A stretch of DNA of 5,123 nt from an uncultured Eubacteriales bacterium. Its GTDB lineage: Bacteria > Bacillota > Clostridia > Oscillospirales > Oscillospiraceae. Positions 1-5,123 of this stretch are shown piece after piece. The notes under the pieces were generated by a model. That model saw only the letters and a program-made list of their open reading frames with translations. It did no database searches and was not told the origin of the DNA. The first letter of the stretch is position 1; each line of letters starts with the position of its first letter. The position numbers and the translations under genes are program-made. The stretch is taken from positions 1 through 5,123 of the forward strand of contig URAL01000063.1 of the NCBI GenBank assembly GCA_900545805.1, given 5' to 3'.

Positions 1-44
1 CTCCCCTGCGTAAGGGGAGCTGTCAGCGAAGCTGACTGAGGGGT
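1..44. repeat. GC-rich double-hairpin repeat, probably an interspersed MITE-like element cut by the window edge
   Basis: Two hairpins follow each other. The first pairs CTCCCCT (1-7) with AGGGGAG (13-19). The second pairs GTCAGC (22-27) with GCTGAC (31-36) around a GAA loop. A further AGGGG at 39-43 can also pair with CCCCT at 3-7, so an alternative fold enclosing the second hairpin is possible. Six Ts follow at 47-52. I recall elements of this shape (CTCCCCT arm, GCTGTC hairpin, TGAGGGG end) as abundant intergenic repeats in Faecalibacterium and related gut Clostridia; that is memory, not a search. The left end may continue beyond the window. With its T tract it could act as a plus-strand terminator for an upstream gene, but the T tract does not directly abut the second stem, so this is weak. 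Confidence 0.6.
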
Positions 45-67
45 CGTTTTTTCAGTGGCGTTTTTAT

Positions 68-121
68 ATTGTACCAATACGTCTCTTGCGTCAGCCCGAC
101 CGGAAGTTATCGACAAAACCG
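68..121 (+). repeat. Interspersed repeat, copy 1 (matches 5054-5108)
   Basis: A hand alignment with 5054-5108 gives about 43 identical columns of 55, with one single-base gap. The identical blocks are ATTGTAC (68-74), ATACGT (77-82), TTGCGTCAGCCCG (86-98) and CGACAAAACCG (111-121). A GGCG lies at the same distance before both copies (57-60 and 5043-5046), so the unit may begin slightly earlier. It codes for nothing recognisable. It lies beyond the 3' end of the miaB-side transcription unit, running antisense to that unit. Confidence 0.75.
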
Positions 122-129
122 TGGTAAAC

Positions 130-148
130 GGGCGAGCAATGCTCGCCC
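130..148. repeat. 19-base hairpin palindrome (GGGCGAGCA / TGCTCGCCC)
   Basis: The arms GGGCGAGCA (130-138) and TGCTCGCCC (140-148) are perfectly complementary around a single central A, and CCTACGA follows. The tight GC-rich palindrome ending in GCCCCTACG resembles a short dispersed repeat I remember from many Clostridia intergenic regions; this recollection was not checked. It starts 8 bases after repeat copy 1 ends and no equivalent palindrome follows copy 2, so it is probably a separate element inserted next to or into it. There is no adjoining T tract on either strand, so I do not call it a terminator. Confidence 0.6.
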
Positions 149-225
149 CTACGAGTCTAAAACAGTTCCAACCAAGTCCGCGGCAAACGGAACGGGCGAC
201 CGCGATATGCGGTATCGGTACGGTT

Positions 226-777
226 TTAATGCGCCACCGAAAACGCCCTGCTCCAGTCCTCTTCCATCTGTGCCTTGAACCCTTCCGGCAGGAATTTCAT
301 GAGCTCGGCCCATGTGTTGTCGGCGTAGCTGAAGTAGAAAACACCTTTTTCGACAAACTCCGGAAACTCCTTTTTCTCCTTATCGGCAAGCTCGTGGTCG
401 GAAACAAAGCACCACCACGAAAGGCGCGTTTTTATCATGCCGCAGCAGACGGCGTCATCCCACGCGAGACGGTGCTCGACGCTGTGCTCGCCGCCGGTGC
501 GGAAGATGATGCCCTGCTCGGTAAACGAGACGTTTGCCAGGCCGAAGTTCGTTTCGGAGATGAACTTCGCGGCAAACAGCCATATGACAGACAGCACCGC
601 AACGATGATGGCAACGCCGCGCAGACCCTCAAGCGCCGGGATGAATATGCCGAGCAGCGCGACGATGATGCCGAGCGGCAGCAGCACGAGCCCGGCGTAG
701 AAAAAGCCCTTCATGATGTTCGAGGGGAAGCGCAGCGACTGGGTTACCTGATATCTCTTGAGTTTTTCACTTTTCAT
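226..777 (-). CDS. Small two-helix membrane protein with possible PH-like (YcxB-like) cytosolic domain
   Basis: This is a 183-residue protein I cannot name securely. Two hydrophobic segments lie at about residues 25-47 (GLVLLPLGIIVALLGIF) and 52-70 (VAIIVAVLSVIWLFAA), joined by a short loop, after a basic N-terminus (MKSEKLKRYQ). The remaining ~110 residues are soluble and alternate strand-like stretches (SFTEQGIIFRTG, HRLAWDDAVCCG, WWCFVS, KGVFYFSY), ending in a helical tail (WAELMKFL to the end). Two helices followed by a beta-rich domain resemble YcxB-like or bacterial PH-domain membrane proteins; this is inference from shape only. The ATG at 777-775 is chosen because it overlaps the miaB stop in TAATG, with AAAGG about 10 bases upstream. 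The frame is open for ten more codons (to 807) inside miaB, but that start is less likely. The gene is probably co-transcribed and translationally coupled with miaB. No terminator is evident after its TAA (228-226). Confidence 0.8.
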   Translation of the reverse strand: MKSEKLKRYQVTQSLRFPSNIMKGFFYAGLVLLPLGIIVALLGIFIPALEGLRGVAIIVAVLSVIWLFAAKFISETNFGLANVSFTEQGIIFRTGGEHSVEHRLAWDDAVCCGMIKTRLSWWCFVSDHELADKEKKEFPEFVEKGVFYFSYADNTWAELMKFLPEGFKAQMEEDWSRAFSVAH

Positions 778-2192
778 TATTCTTCGACCTTTCCGTAGAG
801 CGCCCATGTGTTGCCCGAGGTTATTTTAACATTTATGAATTTCCCGATGAGCGACTTGTCGCCCGAAAGATGCACGAGCCTGCCGCCGTTTGTGCGCGAG
901 GAGAGGTTATACTCTGCCTTGCCTGTTTCGCCGTCGACGAGAACGCGCACGGTTTTTCCGATATACTCTGCGTGCTTTTCGGCGGAAACGCGGTTTGCCG
1001 CCTCCAGCAGCCTGTCAAATCTGCGCTGCTTGTCCTCACGCGTTGCCGCGTCCGGCATGCTTGCCGCGGGGGTGCCGACGCGCTTTGAATAGATAAACGT
1101 GAACATCGCGTCGTAGCGCACCTCGTTGCACAGGCGTATCGTGTCCTCAAACTCCTCGTCCGTCTCGCCGGGAAAGCCGACGATGATATCCGTCGTCAGG
1201 ACGATATCGGGCATGTATTTTCGCGCAAGGCGCACCTGCTCAAGATATTTCTCGGCGGTGTAGCTGCGGTTCATGGCCCTGAGAATGCGGTTATTGCCCG
1301 ACTGCACGGGCAGGTGCAGCTGGTGGGCGCATTTAGAGCACTCGGCCATGGTTTTGAACAGCTTTTCCGTCGCGTCCTTGGGGTGGCTTGTCATGAAGCG
1401 GATGAGAAAGTCGCCGGGGATGTCGTTTATCATGCGGATAAGGTCTGCAAAATCGACGTCCGAGCCGAGGTCCTTTCCGTAGGAGTTTACGTTCTGGCCG
1501 AGCAGCGTAATGTCCCTGCAGCCGCTTTCGACAAGCTGCCTTGCCTCGGCAAGGATATCCTCCGGCCTGCGCGAGCGCTCCCTGCCGCGGACATAGGGCA
1601 CGACACAGTAGGTGCAGAAATTGTTGCAGCCGTACATGATCGAAAGCCATGCCTTGACGCTGCTGTCGCGCTTTAAGGGCATGCCCTCGGCGACATAGCC
1701 GTCGCATTTTTCGGCGGCGAAAACGCGCTTGCGGCCCGTCATTGTTTTCAGAAGCAGCTCCGGGAAGCGCCACAGCTCGTGCGGCCCGAAAACAAGATCC
1801 ACGACGGGGTAGGACTTTTTTATCTTCTCTGTCATGTGCTCCTGCTGCACCATGCAGCCGCACACCGCGATTATCTGACCGGGGCGCTGCTTTTTGCTGT
1901 GGTTTAACTGCCCGACGTTTCCGAGCACACGCATCTCCGCGTGCTCGCGCACCGCGCAGGTGTTCACGACGATGACGTCGGCCTCAAACTCATCCTGCGT
2001 GAAGGCGTAGCCCATCTCGGCAAGGTAGCCGCGCAGCTTTTCGCTGTCGGCCTCGTTCTGCTGGCAGCCGTATGTGTCGACCATGGCGAGCGGATGCGCC
2101 TTGCCGGAAACGAACCTTTCATAAATCTCGCGGCAGATATCCTCCTGCCGGCGGATGGAAGCTATGCTTATCTCTTTTCTCTCGTATGCCAT
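777..2192 (-). CDS. miaB: tRNA-2-methylthio-N6-dimethylallyladenosine synthase (MiaB)
   Basis: MiaB is a cytosolic radical-SAM methylthiotransferase that converts i6A37 to ms2i6A37 in tRNAs reading UNN codons, acting after MiaA. The 471-residue protein has the three expected parts. The N-terminal methylthiotransferase domain has cluster cysteines C43 (TYGCQQNEADSE), C79 (VVNTCAVREHAE) and C113 (CGCMVQQ). The radical-SAM core has the CxxxCxxC motif C189/C193/C196 (YGCNNFCTYC), then PYVRGRERSR and LLGQNVNSYG. A TRAM domain occupies about 405-471. About 35 residues precede the first domain, an extension I associate with Clostridia homologues and consistent with the full-length start. The ATG at 2192-2190 has a good AAGGA site (2206-2202 on the minus strand). 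It is divergent from mutL and overlaps the following membrane-protein gene by one base. All six cluster-ligand cysteines are intact; nothing suggests decay. CAVRE and TYGCQQN favour MiaB over the related MtaB and RimO. Confidence 0.97.
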   Translation of the reverse strand: MAYERKEISIASIRRQEDICREIYERFVSGKAHPLAMVDTYGCQQNEADSEKLRGYLAEMGYAFTQDEFEADVIVVNTCAVREHAEMRVLGNVGQLNHSKKQRPGQIIAVCGCMVQQEHMTEKIKKSYPVVDLVFGPHELWRFPELLLKTMTGRKRVFAAEKCDGYVAEGMPLKRDSSVKAWLSIMYGCNNFCTYCVVPYVRGRERSRRPEDILAEARQLVESGCRDITLLGQNVNSYGKDLGSDVDFADLIRMINDIPGDFLIRFMTSHPKDATEKLFKTMAECSKCAHQLHLPVQSGNNRILRAMNRSYTAEKYLEQVRLARKYMPDIVLTTDIIVGFPGETDEEFEDTIRLCNEVRYDAMFTFIYSKRVGTPAASMPDAATREDKQRRFDRLLEAANRVSAEKHAEYIGKTVRVLVDGETGKAEYNLSSRTNGGRLVHLSGDKSLIGKFINVKITSGNTWALYGKVEE

Positions 2193-2227
2193 TTACCGGT
2201 TTCCTTATAAAAATAAAAGTACAGTAT

Positions 2228-2257
2228 ATATTAACATAAAATCAGTGGAATTTTCAA
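2228..2257 (-). promoter_or_regulatory. Candidate sigma-A-type promoter for miaB
   Basis: Read on the minus strand, TTGAAA (2257-2252) is followed after 18 bases by TAATAT (2233-2228). A TGT immediately upstream of that hexamer makes it an extended -10 (TGnTAATAT). Transcription would begin near 2221, leaving a leader of about 30 bases before the miaB ATG with its AAGGA site. The -35 is 5 of 6 to consensus and the -10 is 4 of 6 plus the TG extension. It is a prediction from motif and position only. A TATACT at 2228-2223 is an alternative -10 but has no -35 at proper spacing. Confidence 0.5.
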
Positions 2258-2274
2258 CACAAATCATGTATAAT
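2246..2274 (+). promoter_or_regulatory. Candidate promoter for the mutL-miaA operon
   Basis: A perfect TATAAT -10 lies at 2269-2274. The hexamer 17 bases upstream, TGGAAT (2246-2251), matches the TTGACA consensus at only three positions, so the -35 is weak. A start site near 2281 would give a leader of about 24 bases, with a GAGG ribosome-binding site at 2294-2297, seven bases before the mutL ATG. The putative -35 hexamers of the two divergent promoters lie side by side (2246-2251 and 2252-2257), so the two promoters could interfere with or influence one another; that is inference. I see no recognisable operator, including no Bacillus-type GAAC-N4-GTTC SOS box. Confidence 0.5.
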
Positions 2275-2304
2275 ACGCTTAATTAACAATAACGAGGTTT
2301 ATAC

Positions 2305-4155
2305 ATGACACGCATTAACATCCTCCCGCCGCTTGTGGCTGATATGATCGCCGCCGGCGAGGTCGTCGAGCGGCCCGCGTCGGTCATAAAGGAGCTCATG
2401 GAAAACTCCTTTGACGCGGGAGCCAAAAAGCTGACGGTCGAGTTTAAAAGCGGCGGCGCGACATATATAAAAATATCCGACGACGGCTGCGGCATGAGCC
2501 CCGAGGACGCGGGGCTGGCCTTCACGCGGCACGCGACGAGCAAGCTGCACGACGAAAAGGGGCTCGAGGCCATCGGAACGATGGGCTTTCGCGGCGAGGC
2601 GCTGGCCGCCATCGCCGCTGTGAGTCATATTGAGCTTATAACTCGTGAAAAGGGCGCGGCAGAGGGCGTGCGCGTCACGGTTCGGGCGGGAGATATAATC
2701 GACATGTCGCCCTGCGGCTGCCCGGAGGGCACGACGATAACGGTGCGCGATATCTTCCATAACACTCCGGCTCGGCTCAAGTTTTTAAAATCCGACCGCT
2801 CGGAGGCCTCAGCCTGCATAGCCTCCGCCATGCACTGCGCCCTTGGCAGGCCCGAGGTGTCGGTGCGTTTAAAGCGCGACGGCGAGGAGGTGTTCTTCAC
2901 CCCCGGCGACGGGCGAGGGGAGTCGGCCGTGTACGCGCTTTTAGGGCGCGATACCGCGCACGGCATGCTTCCCGTTTCGGGCAAGGCCGAGGCCATGTCC
3001 GTCACGGGCTTTACGTCCTCTCCGGCCTTCGGGCGCGGCAACCGTGCAAGCCAGCATTTTTTCTGCAACGGCAGATATATAAAATCCGTGCTGCTCCAGG
3101 CGGCGGTCGAGCAGGCGTATAAAAATACGCTCCTGACGGGGAAATTCCCGTCGTGCGTTTTGTATCTTGAGCTGTCGCACGGCGCGGTGGATGTAAACGT
3201 TCACCCTGCTAAGACCGAGGTAAAGTTCTCCGACGAGAAAAAGGTCTTTGACCTTGTGTATCAGACGGTGCGCGCCTGTCTTGAGACAGAGAGCGGCCCC
3301 GTTGAGATAAGCCTGTCCGAGGGTACAAGGAAAGCTGTTTCCGAGCCGAAAAGCGGCTTTTTCCGCAGCATGTCATCGGACGAATACCGCGCCGGGGCAG
3401 CTGCATCCGGGCGCCGCTCCGCTCCCGTTTTCCGCGCGCCGGCATCGTATGAAAGGCCCGCTGCGGCAGTGAATTCTGCACCTGAAGCGAACACTTCGCC
3501 GAAAACTGACGCTTTTCCCGCGTATTCGCCGCCCCCGGCGAGAGAAAATGTTGAAAAAGCAGTTGAAAATGTTGAAAAAATCAGCACTCCGGCCTGCCGC
3601 GTGATCGGTGAAGCGCTGGACACCTACATAATCGCGGAGATCGGAGATGAGCTCATGCTCATCGACAAGCACGCGGCGCACGAGCGCATGATATTCGACC
3701 GTCTTAAAAAGCAGGAGCGGCAGATCATGAGCCAGACGCTTCTCGCTCCGGTCATAATCCGCCCGACGGCCGAGGACGCGGAGCTAATGGACAAAAACTC
3801 CGCCCTTCTCGACGAGATGGGCTTCGAGGTCGAGCCCTTCGGCCAAAGCTCCTACGCCGTGCGCGCCGTGCCCGATGATGTGGACGCTTCCGAGGCCGCG
3901 TCCGCTCTTGAGGAGATATGCGAAAAGCTCCGCGGCGGAGACAATGTATCGGCGGAGTCTGTGCGCGACGAGATACTGCACACCGTCGCCTGCAAGGCGG
4001 CGATAAAGGCCGGCAGAAGGCACGATACGACCGAGCTTGAGCGTATCGCCTGCGCGGTCGCGGCCGGAGAGGTCAAATATTGCCCCCACGGCCGGCCCGT
4101 CTCGGCACGCCTTACAAAAAAGCAGCTCGATAAATTCTTCAGCAGGATAGTGTGA
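2305..4155 (+). CDS. mutL: DNA mismatch repair protein MutL (endonuclease type)
   Basis: MutL is recruited by MutS at a mismatch and, in bacteria without MutH, nicks the new strand under control of the sliding clamp. The 616-residue length fits the family. The N-terminal GHKL ATPase shows IAAGEVVERPASV (15-27), E30 and N34 (equivalent to E. coli E29 and N33), D59 in DDGCGM, RHATSKL (75-81) and GFRGEAL (94-100). The transducer domain runs to about 330 and includes VNVHPAKTEVKF (298-308). A Pro/Ala/Ser-rich linker spans about 335-428. The C-terminal endonuclease domain has DKHAAHERMIFD (454-465), a sliding-clamp-binding match QTLLAP (477-482), ACKAAIK (562-568), CPHGRP (593-598) and a terminal FFSRIV. 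The DQHA(X)2E(X)4E motif ends in Asp465 rather than Glu, a conservative change. The ATG has GAGG seven bases upstream. miaA follows after one base, indicating an operon. mutS is not adjacent. Confidence 0.98.
   Translation: MTRINILPPLVADMIAAGEVVERPASVIKELMENSFDAGAKKLTVEFKSGGATYIKISDDGCGMSPEDAGLAFTRHATSKLHDEKGLEAIGTMGFRGEALAAIAAVSHIELITREKGAAEGVRVTVRAGDIIDMSPCGCPEGTTITVRDIFHNTPARLKFLKSDRSEASACIASAMHCALGRPEVSVRLKRDGEEVFFTPGDGRGESAVYALLGRDTAHGMLPVSGKAEAMSVTGFTSSPAFGRGNRASQHFFCNGRYIKSVLLQAAVEQAYKNTLLTGKFPSCVLYLELSHGAVDVNVHPAKTEVKFSDEKKVFDLVYQTVRACLETESGPVEISLSEGTRKAVSEPKSGFFRSMSSDEYRAGAAASGRRSAPVFRAPASYERPAAAVNSAPEANTSPKTDAFPAYSPPPARENVEKAVENVEKISTPACRVIGEALDTYIIAEIGDELMLIDKHAAHERMIFDRLKKQERQIMSQTLLAPVIIRPTAEDAELMDKNSALLDEMGFEVEPFGQSSYAVRAVPDDVDASEAASALEEICEKLRGGDNVSAESVRDEILHTVACKAAIKAGRRHDTTELERIACAVAAGEVKYCPHGRPVSARLTKKQLDKFFSRIV
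3544..3580 (+). repeat. A-rich tandem repeat within the mutL linker
   Basis: The 15-mer GAAAATGTTGAAAAA occurs at 3544-3558 and again at 3565-3579, a 21-base (7-codon) period, encoding ENVEKAV then ENVEKI. A shorter GTTGAAAA unit occurs three times (3550-3557, 3562-3569 and 3571-3578), the last two directly adjacent with a 9-base period. Unit lengths of 9 and 21 keep the reading frame. The patch stands out as A-rich in an otherwise GC-rich gene and lies in the disordered linker (residues about 412-425), where length change should be tolerated. Confidence 0.8.
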
Positions 4156-4159
4156 TATG
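4144..4159 (+). promoter_or_regulatory. Ribosome-binding site and start junction of miaA inside the mutL 3' end
   Basis: AGGA at 4144-4147 lies nine bases before the miaA ATG (4157-4159), within the last codons of mutL. The mutL TGA stop (4153-4155) is separated from the ATG by a single T. A ribosome ending mutL would stop on the miaA start region, so translational coupling is likely. Confidence 0.65.
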
Positions 4160-5041
4160 GCCGAAAAAATTCTTGTTGTAACGGGCCCGACGGCTACGGG
4201 CAAAACGGCTCTTTCCGTGGAGCTTGCAAAGAAGCTCGGCGGCGAGATCGTCTCGGCCGACTCCATGCAGATCTACCGAGGCATGGATATCGGAACGGCA
4301 AAGGTGACAAAAGCCGAGATGCAGAATATACCTCATCACATGATAGATATAGCAGACCCCTCGGAGGACTACTCCGTCTCGCGCTACGTCGAGGAGGCCG
4401 ACGCCGCCGTGCGCGGCATCCTCTCACGCGGCAGGCTGCCCATCGTCGCGGGCGGCACGAATCTGTATATCGATTCGCTCATAGCCGGGCTCGACTTTGC
4501 CGAAAAAGCGGAGGACGCCGCTCTGCGCGAGAGCCTGAATAAGCAGTATGACGATATCGGCGGCGAGGCGATGCTCGAGCATCTTCGCGGCTTTGACCCC
4601 GAACGGGCGGCAAAGCTGCACCCTGCCGACAAGCGCCGCATTGTGCGTGCCGTGGAGATCTACATCCTCACTGGCGAGACGATAACGCGGCACGACGAGG
4701 AGACGAAAAAGCGCCCGAAGCGCTATGACGCGGTGAAGATAGCCCTTACCTTTGCCGACCGCGCCGTGCTGTACGACAGGATAAATGCGCGAGTGGACAA
4801 AATGGTCTCCGACGGGCTTTTCGACGAGGTCAAGGGGCTTTTGGACAGCGGCCTTTCGTCGGCCTGCACCTCCATGCAGGCCATAGGCTATAAGGAGCCT
4901 GCGGCGTATTTCAGGGGCGAAATGTCAAAGGACGCGGCGATCGAGCTTATAAAGCTGTCATCGCGGCGCTATGCAAAGCGCCAGCTCACATGGCTGCGGC
5001 GCGACACGACGGTTTTGTGGCACGAGTGGCAGTCTTTTTAG
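4157..5041 (+). CDS. miaA: tRNA dimethylallyltransferase (MiaA)
   Basis: MiaA transfers the dimethylallyl group from dimethylallyl diphosphate to N6 of A37 in tRNAs reading UNN codons, producing the i6A that MiaB then methylthiolates. The 294-residue length is close to the usual ~300. Visible motifs in order are the P-loop GPTATGKT (10-17), DSMQIYRGMDIGTAK (35-49) with the conserved Asp35, PHHMIDI (59-65), AGGTNLYI (98-105), the HPADKRRIVRAVEI stretch (156-169), QAIGYKE (241-247) and the C-terminal RRYAKRQLTWLRRD (270-283). The region between about 115 and 160 fits the tRNA-binding insertion of the family. The start is fixed by AGGA nine bases upstream and by the one-base junction with mutL. 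mutL-miaA order is common in bacteria and often followed by hfq; here the DNA after the TAG stop runs straight into a repeat, and the window ends before any next gene can be seen. Confidence 0.98.
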   Translation: MAEKILVVTGPTATGKTALSVELAKKLGGEIVSADSMQIYRGMDIGTAKVTKAEMQNIPHHMIDIADPSEDYSVSRYVEEADAAVRGILSRGRLPIVAGGTNLYIDSLIAGLDFAEKAEDAALRESLNKQYDDIGGEAMLEHLRGFDPERAAKLHPADKRRIVRAVEIYILTGETITRHDEETKKRPKRYDAVKIALTFADRAVLYDRINARVDKMVSDGLFDEVKGLLDSGLSSACTSMQAIGYKEPAAYFRGEMSKDAAIELIKLSSRRYAKRQLTWLRRDTTVLWHEWQSF

Positions 5042-5053
5042 AGGCGCACGGAC

Positions 5054-5108
5054 ATTGTACGGATACGTTTATTGCGTCAGCCCGGTATCGAAATTGCCGA
5101 CAAAACCG
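5054..5108 (+). repeat. Interspersed repeat, copy 2 (matches 68-121)
   Basis: This copy begins 13 bases after the miaA stop and has the same plus-strand orientation as the copy at 68-121, about 78% identical over 55 aligned columns by hand. The longest shared blocks are TTGCGTCAGCCCG (5072-5084) and CGACAAAACCG (5098-5108). After 5108 the sequence departs from copy 1: copy 1 leads into the GGGCGAGC palindrome, while this copy continues CAAAACTGCCGC to the window end. It has no coding potential and no obvious terminator hairpin of its own. The repeat could extend past the window. Confidence 0.75.
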
Positions 5109-5123
5109 CAAAACTGCCGCTTC

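Noticed and set aside
199..213. Hairpin ACCGC/GCGGT as a terminator for the miaB-side operon
   Set aside because: The stem is only five base pairs and no T tract follows on the minus strand, so it does not meet the pattern of an intrinsic terminator.
115..227. Inverted 8-mers AAAACCGT (115-122) and ACGGTTTT (220-227) as terminal inverted repeats of a small element
   Set aside because: The match ends at eight bases, the right arm runs into the stop codon of the membrane-protein gene, and no target duplication is visible; chance is the simpler explanation.
55..798. A 247-codon plus-strand open frame over the membrane-protein gene
   Set aside because: It is antisense to the minus-strand gene, which has a coupled TAATG start, two clear membrane helices and a plausible domain. 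The plus-strand translation is charged, low-complexity and lacks a recognisable motif, as expected for a shadow frame in GC-rich DNA.
1333..1863. A 176-codon minus-strand open frame inside miaB
   Set aside because: It overlaps miaB in another frame, and its Arg/Ala/Gly-rich translation is typical of an out-of-frame reading of GC-rich coding sequence.
2279..2286. Palindrome TTAATTAA next to the predicted mutL transcription start as an operator
   Set aside because: An eight-base AT-only palindrome is easily expected by chance in this AT-rich intergenic region, and no second copy or known operator pattern supports it.
2193..2304. SOS (LexA) control of mutL
   Set aside because: I looked for the Bacillus-type GAAC-N4-GTTC box in the intergenic region and found none.
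2299..2760. A minus-strand open frame opposite the mutL ATPase region
   Set aside because: It lies wholly within highly conserved mutL motifs on the other strand and has no recognisable domain or convincing start signal.

Overview
The window looks like ordinary chromosomal housekeeping DNA from a Gram-positive Firmicute, most likely a Clostridia member of the Oscillospiraceae/Ruminococcaceae type. The reasons are GC-rich coding sequence with AT-rich promoters, a Clostridia-like MiaB, an endonuclease-type MutL of the Bacillus kind, and small GC-rich hairpin repeats at the left edge of a sort I remember as common in gut Clostridia. The taxonomic call is inference by eye; nothing was searched.

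Layout, left to right. Positions 1-225 hold no supportable gene. They contain three short repeat-like modules: a double hairpin at 1-44, a roughly 54-base interspersed repeat at 68-121, and a 19-base near-perfect palindrome at 130-148. A minus-strand pair follows: miaB (777-2192) and, downstream of it, a small two-helix membrane protein (226-777) whose ATG overlaps the miaB stop codon by one base. A 112-base AT-rich divergent intergenic region (2193-2304) carries candidate promoters for both directions. On the plus strand are mutL (2305-4155) and miaA (4157-5041), separated by one base. The tail (5042-5123) contains a second copy of the 68-121 repeat, in the same orientation on the plus strand.

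Functionally, MiaA and MiaB are consecutive enzymes in making ms2i6A at position 37 of tRNAs that read UNN codons: MiaA adds the isopentenyl group and MiaB the methylthio group. MutL is the mismatch-repair mediator and nicking endonuclease. Divergent promoters therefore join two tRNA-modification genes and one repair gene at one locus. mutS, which often sits just upstream of mutL, is not in this window.

I found no mobile-element genes, CRISPR array, RNA gene or convincing new system. The items most worth a second look are the diverged direct repeat bracketing the locus, the uncharacterised membrane protein coupled to miaB, and small departures in MutL (an Asp closing the endonuclease motif, and an A-rich tandem repeat in the linker).
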